Source of the DNA: Clostridia bacterium
Lineage (GTDB): Bacteria; Bacillota; Clostridia; Oscillospirales; Acutalibacteraceae
Length of the DNA: 34,077 nt
Assembly (NCBI GenBank): GCA_017935265.1
Contig: JAGBHX010000144.1
Location: forward strand, 1-34,077
Direction of reading: 5' to 3'
Below, in pieces: positions 30,861-34,077 of this stretch. How positions within the stretch are numbered: position 1 is the first letter of the stretch; the number at the start of each line of letters is the position of its first letter. The translations under genes and the position numbers were made by a program. The notes under the pieces were generated by a model. That model searched no databases. It was given only the letters and a program-made list of their open reading frames with translations, and was not told the DNA's origin.

Positions 30861-33137
30861 ATGAAAAAGCTTTTATCAGTAATGCTTGCGGTTATAATGG
30901 CCGTAACCGTTATACCCGTAGCCTATGCCGCAGGCAGCGAAACCGTTATTCTTTACACAAATGACGTGCATTGCGCCATTGACGATTACCCCGTTATTGC
31001 CGCTTACAGGGCAGACCTTATTGCTCAGGGCAAAAACGTTGTGGTTGTTGACGCAGGCGATGCCATTCAAGGCGAGGTTATCGGCGCACTCACCGAGGGC
31101 GAAGCAATTGTTGACATTATGAACGCTGTGGGCTACGACTATGCCGTGCCCGGCAACCACGAATTTGACTACGGAATGGACGTATTTCTTGACCTTGCCC
31201 GGAATAAGGCTGAGTATGAATACATTTGCTCCAATTTTTATGACCTCACATCAATCACCTGCATTTTCTCTCCTTATTCAATAGAAGATTTCGGTGCCTA
31301 TCAGATTGCTTTCGTAGGCATTTCCACCCCTGAAACAATCACAAAATCCACTCCTGAATTTTTTAAGGATGAAAGCGGCAATTTCATCTACGGCTTCCCC
31401 GCATACCCCGGCGGACTTACTAACGACGAATTTTATGACAGTGTTCAGCAAAGCGTTGATGATGCTATTGACGACGGTGCAGACATTGTTGTTGCCGTGG
31501 GTCACACAGGCGAGCTTGAAACAACCGACAGTTGGAAAACCTCTGACATTATTGCAAACACAAGCGGAATTGACTATTTTATTGACGCTCACTCCCACGA
31601 AACAGTTAAGCAGGAAATTTATAAAAATTTGCTCGGCGAAGATGTTATCCGCACCTCAACAGGCACAAAGCTTGCAAGCTTCGGTGCACTCACAATCAGC
31701 GGCGGCGAAGCAGACTTTGAACTGATTAACCCCGACGAGGTTGATATTGATACAATGTCAGCTCAGGCTCAGACAGCTTATGACACCGTAAAAGAAAAGG
31801 TTGACGGCTATAACGAAGAAATCGCACATCTTTTTGAAGAAATAGGCACATCCGAAGCAAAGCTCGTTACTTATGAAGAAGATAAAAGCTGGGCTGTGCG
31901 CAAAAGAGAAACCAACGCAGGTGACTTTGTTGCCGATGCTTACCGCGCCGTAACAGGGGCAGACGTTGCAGTTGCCAACGGTGGCGGTGTGAGAGGCGAA
32001 ATTGAAATCGGCGGAGTTTCAAGAAAAATGCTTATGGATATGAACCCCTTCGGCAACGATATGTGCGTTCTCGAGGTTACGGGCCAACAGCTTGTTGATA
32101 TGCTTGAACACGGCGCACGCGAATGCCCCGATTCATTGGGCAGCTTTTTCCAGGTTTCAGGCGTAAGGTTTGAAATCCACACTTATAATGAATCGCCCGT
32201 TAACTGCGATATGCTCGGCAACTTTGTCGAAATTGACGAAGCAATGGTGCGCAGAGTTCAGAATGTTTATGTAGGCGACGAACCCGTTGACCTTAATAAA
32301 ACATACACTCTCGTCGGAAGTCAGTATGTGCTCACTCAGGGCGGTGACGGACTGACAATGCTTGACGGAGCAAAAATCGTTCAGCAGGAGGGTCTCCCCT
32401 GTGACAATGAAATGCTCAGAGAATATTTCACAGACACACTCAACGGTGTCATCCCTGCCGATAAATACGGCAATCCAAACGGCGACGGCAGAATAAAGCT
32501 TGTTGACACCCATACACACAAATTTGAAGATGACAAATGTATCTGCGGAGCAAAGAAAGCCGATTACAGCGGATATGACGAAGCGTACGCACGTTTTCGG
32601 CAGATGCTTGCAGACAATGATTTAAACGACACTGCAATGGAATTTTTGAGAGAAAAACAGCAGGAAATCATTGACGAGCATCTCAACGGCGGTTGGCTGA
32701 AAAACAACTACAGTGAGGATGAACAGTATATCCTTGACAACCTTGAAGATGCTTTTAACGAAATGTGTGACGAATTAGAAGCCGGTATTGCTGACGGCAC
32801 ATACATTAAGCCCGACTTCACCGAAATTGAAGCAAAAATTGAGCAGTTTGAAAAAACACATACCGATGATAAATATAAAGACCTTATCGCAACCGTCAAA
32901 GCAGAGCTTGAGGCAATCAAGAACTCTGACCTTGATTCTGCAGCGGCCGTTGCAGATAAAATTGCGGCGCTTGAAGAAAAGATGAACAACGCCGATGCTT
33001 GCGAGCATATGTGTCACAACTCTCAAGGCTTCATAGGCTTTATATGGAAAATTGCAATCTTCATTTTCAGGCTTCTCAACATTCAGCAATATTGCGATTG
33101 CGGTGAGCTTCACTATGATGCACCGTTCTTCGGATAA
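30861..33137 (+). CDS. Secreted 5'-nucleotidase/cyclic phosphodiesterase with Cys-rich C-terminal tail
   Basis: 758 residues from the ATG at 30861; GGAGG lies just before it, inside an alternative upstream start at 30846 that is therefore rejected. The signal peptide ends at AYA (23). The metallophosphatase domain shows YTNDVH (32-37), VDAGDAIQG (63-71), GNHEFDYG (98-105), VGHTGE and DAHSHET. The 5'-nucleotidase C-domain shows NAGDFVADAYRAVTGADVAVANGGGVRG and NPFGNDM. A linker with THTHKFEDDKCICGAKK, a helical segment of about 130 residues, and a last stretch with HMCHN...GFIGFIWKI...CDCGELHY follow. It should release phosphate and nucleosides from external nucleotides. The tail may fix it to the surface. 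Confidence 0.92.
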   Translation: MKKLLSVMLAVIMAVTVIPVAYAAGSETVILYTNDVHCAIDDYPVIAAYRADLIAQGKNVVVVDAGDAIQGEVIGALTEGEAIVDIMNAVGYDYAVPGNHEFDYGMDVFLDLARNKAEYEYICSNFYDLTSITCIFSPYSIEDFGAYQIAFVGISTPETITKSTPEFFKDESGNFIYGFPAYPGGLTNDEFYDSVQQSVDDAIDDGADIVVAVGHTGELETTDSWKTSDIIANTSGIDYFIDAHSHETVKQEIYKNLLGEDVIRTSTGTKLASFGALTISGGEADFELINPDEVDIDTMSAQAQTAYDTVKEKVDGYNEEIAHLFEEIGTSEAKLVTYEEDKSWAVRKRETNAGDFVADAYRAVTGADVAVANGGGVRGEIEIGGVSRKMLMDMNPFGNDMCVLEVTGQQLVDMLEHGARECPDSLGSFFQVSGVRFEIHTYNESPVNCDMLGNFVEIDEAMVRRVQNVYVGDEPVDLNKTYTLVGSQYVLTQGGDGLTMLDGAKIVQQEGLPCDNEMLREYFTDTLNGVIPADKYGNPNGDGRIKLVDTHTHKFEDDKCICGAKKADYSGYDEAYARFRQMLADNDLNDTAMEFLREKQQEIIDEHLNGGWLKNNYSEDEQYILDNLEDAFNEMCDELEAGIADGTYIKPDFTEIEAKIEQFEKTHTDDKYKDLIATVKAELEAIKNSDLDSAAAVADKIAALEEKMNNADACEHMCHNSQGFIGFIWKIAIFIFRLLNIQQYCDCGELHYDAPFFG

Positions 33138-33150
33138 TTGAACATTAAAA

Positions 33151-33188
33151 AAGCGTTGTGCTCAACTGAGCACAACGCTTAATTTTTT
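33151..33188. terminator. Strong bidirectional terminator
   Basis: AAGCGTTGTGCTC (33151-33163) pairs perfectly with GAGCACAACGCTT (33168-33180) around a 4-base loop, with an A-run before and AATTTTTT after. It lies between the converging nucleotidase and PduL genes. Confidence 0.95.
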
Positions 33189-33198
33189 ATGTATCTGA

Positions 33199-33777
33199 TT
33201 AGTCAGCGATGATTTCACCCATCATGCCGGGGGTTGCAAATGCTGCATTTGACTCGTCTGTGTCAATGTGCATTGCAAGAGCATATGAGGGGCTTACTCT
33301 GACAACAACGTCACCAAAGGTGAGTGTTCTGCCGTCTGACTCAACCTTAACAGAAACAATCTGTTTATCCTCAACGCCGTATTTTTCAGCGTCAGCAGGA
33401 GTTGCGTGAATGTGGCGTTTTGCAACGATAACGCCTGCTTCAAGCTCAACCTCACCTGCGGGGCCCACAAGCTTGCAAGCGCCTGAGCCTGCAATGTCAC
33501 CGCTTTCACGGCAGGGAGCTGCTACGCCGATTGAGCGTGCATCGCTTGCAGAAAGCTCAACCTGTGTGTCGGGGCGAACAGGGCCGAGGATTGAAACTGC
33601 AGGGAATGAGCCCTTTGAGCCGATAACCTGAACTCTTTCTTCGCAAGCAAACTGACCGGGCTGTGACAAGTCCTTTTTGTGAGTCAATTCGTAGCCTGCA
33701 CCGAAAAGTGTTTCAAGATCTGCCTGAGAAACGTGAACGTGTCTTGCAGATGTTTCTACCAATACTTCTTTTTTCAT
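33199..33777 (-). CDS. pduL: Phosphate propanoyltransferase, PduL type
   Basis: 192 residues, close to the length of the short PduL form; ATG at 33777 after GAAGG. The two histidine blocks ARHVHVS (11-17) and KRHIHATP, and the terminal HIDTDESNAA, supply the metal ligands of PduL, which interconverts acyl-CoA and acyl phosphate with phosphate. There is no encapsulation peptide of the usual amphipathic kind at the N-terminus and no microcompartment shell gene nearby, so it is probably a cytosolic phosphotransacetylase substitute for Pta in acetate formation. The upstream gene on the same strand ends 23 bases earlier. Confidence 0.94.
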   Translation of the reverse strand: MKKEVLVETSARHVHVSQADLETLFGAGYELTHKKDLSQPGQFACEERVQVIGSKGSFPAVSILGPVRPDTQVELSASDARSIGVAAPCRESGDIAGSGACKLVGPAGEVELEAGVIVAKRHIHATPADAEKYGVEDKQIVSVKVESDGRTLTFGDVVVRVSPSYALAMHIDTDESNAAFATPGMMGEIIAD

Positions 33778-33800
33778 TTTACAAACCTTCTTTAATTAGA

Positions 33801-34077
33801 TTACCATTTAATTGTATAAACTGACTTTGTGCCGAAAGGAAGAACAATACCCATCTTATCAAAATTGATTGTCCATTTAAGGTCATAATCAGCTGTGAGA
33901 ACGTGACCTGTTGCAACGTCAACAGTGATTGTTGCTGTTGATGAAGGATAGTTCATTGAAGCTGTACCAACCATGCTCTTTGCAACACCGGGGATGTTGT
34001 CGTTAACAGTGCCGGGAAGAATAACATTGAAAGCCTTGGGGTTGTGGCCTTCGCCGTGCTTGATGCTGTCTGACTTA
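33801..34077 (-). CDS. 3' end of an unidentified gene
   Basis: The last 91 codons of a minus-strand frame that enters from beyond the window; TAA at 33803-33801. The visible part reads KSDSIKHGEGHNPKAFNVIL at its start, then MNYPSSTATITVDVATGHVLTADYD and KWTINFDKMGIVLPFGTKSV. Alternating hydrophobic strands suggest a beta-rich, possibly secreted domain. No family is recognised. It lies 23 bases upstream of pduL on the same strand. Confidence 0.65.
   Translation of the reverse strand, partial: KSDSIKHGEGHNPKAFNVILPGTVNDNIPGVAKSMVGTASMNYPSSTATITVDVATGHVLTADYDLKWTINFDKMGIVLPFGTKSVYTIKW

Overview
The window looks like a chromosomal segment of an anaerobic, spore-forming gut-type Clostridia, probably near the Ruminococcaceae/Oscillospiraceae. 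This is inferred from an alpha/beta-type small acid-soluble spore protein, the SipW/TasA-like envelope genes, a CDP-glycerol-type wall polymer transferase, strong AGGAGG-type ribosome binding sites and a Cys-rich C-terminal tail of a kind seen on secreted proteins of these bacteria. No tRNA, rRNA, CRISPR array or insertion sequence was recognised, and no gene-free stretch exceeds about 260 bases.

Region 1 (1-9300, all minus strand) is the most unusual part. Read 5' to 3' on the minus strand it encodes: a degenerate EAL-domain protein; a membrane-anchored protein with a fibre-protein-like ectodomain; a secreted TasA/camelysin-like protein; a SipW-type (ER-type) signal peptidase; a membrane-tethered McrB-like AAA+ ATPase; a DUF2357-like protein whose C-terminal half is a very long charged coiled coil and which is cut by one in-frame TAA; and a secreted GLUG-repeat surface protein running off the window. 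One promoter with a structured leader seems to head it, and stable hairpins flank the TasA-like gene. I read it as a surface-fibre locus in which a McrB/McrC-like motor pair has been adapted to an envelope role. No description of such a system is known to me.

Region 2 (9300-14290) holds a GntR (YtrA-type)-ABC ATPase-ABC permease operon and, divergently, a MerR regulator fused to membrane helices and an extracytoplasmic domain. Both have good promoters with candidate operators. Region 3 (14290-25110) is mostly housekeeping: a Gfo/Idh/MocA oxidoreductase, divergent to a four-gene run (YchF, FAD-dependent oxidoreductase, TIM-barrel isomerase-like protein, membrane acyltransferase); then a GT2-CDP-glycerol transferase fusion, glycerate kinase, nitroreductase and cytidine deaminase.

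Region 4 (25110-34077) has the spore protein, a lipoprotein alkyl-sulfatase-like metallo-hydrolase, a plus-strand operon (LytS-like kinase, response regulator with an OmpR/SARP-like output domain, small membrane-anchored protein, secreted 5'-nucleotidase), and on the minus strand a PduL phosphotransacylase behind the 3' end of an unidentified gene.
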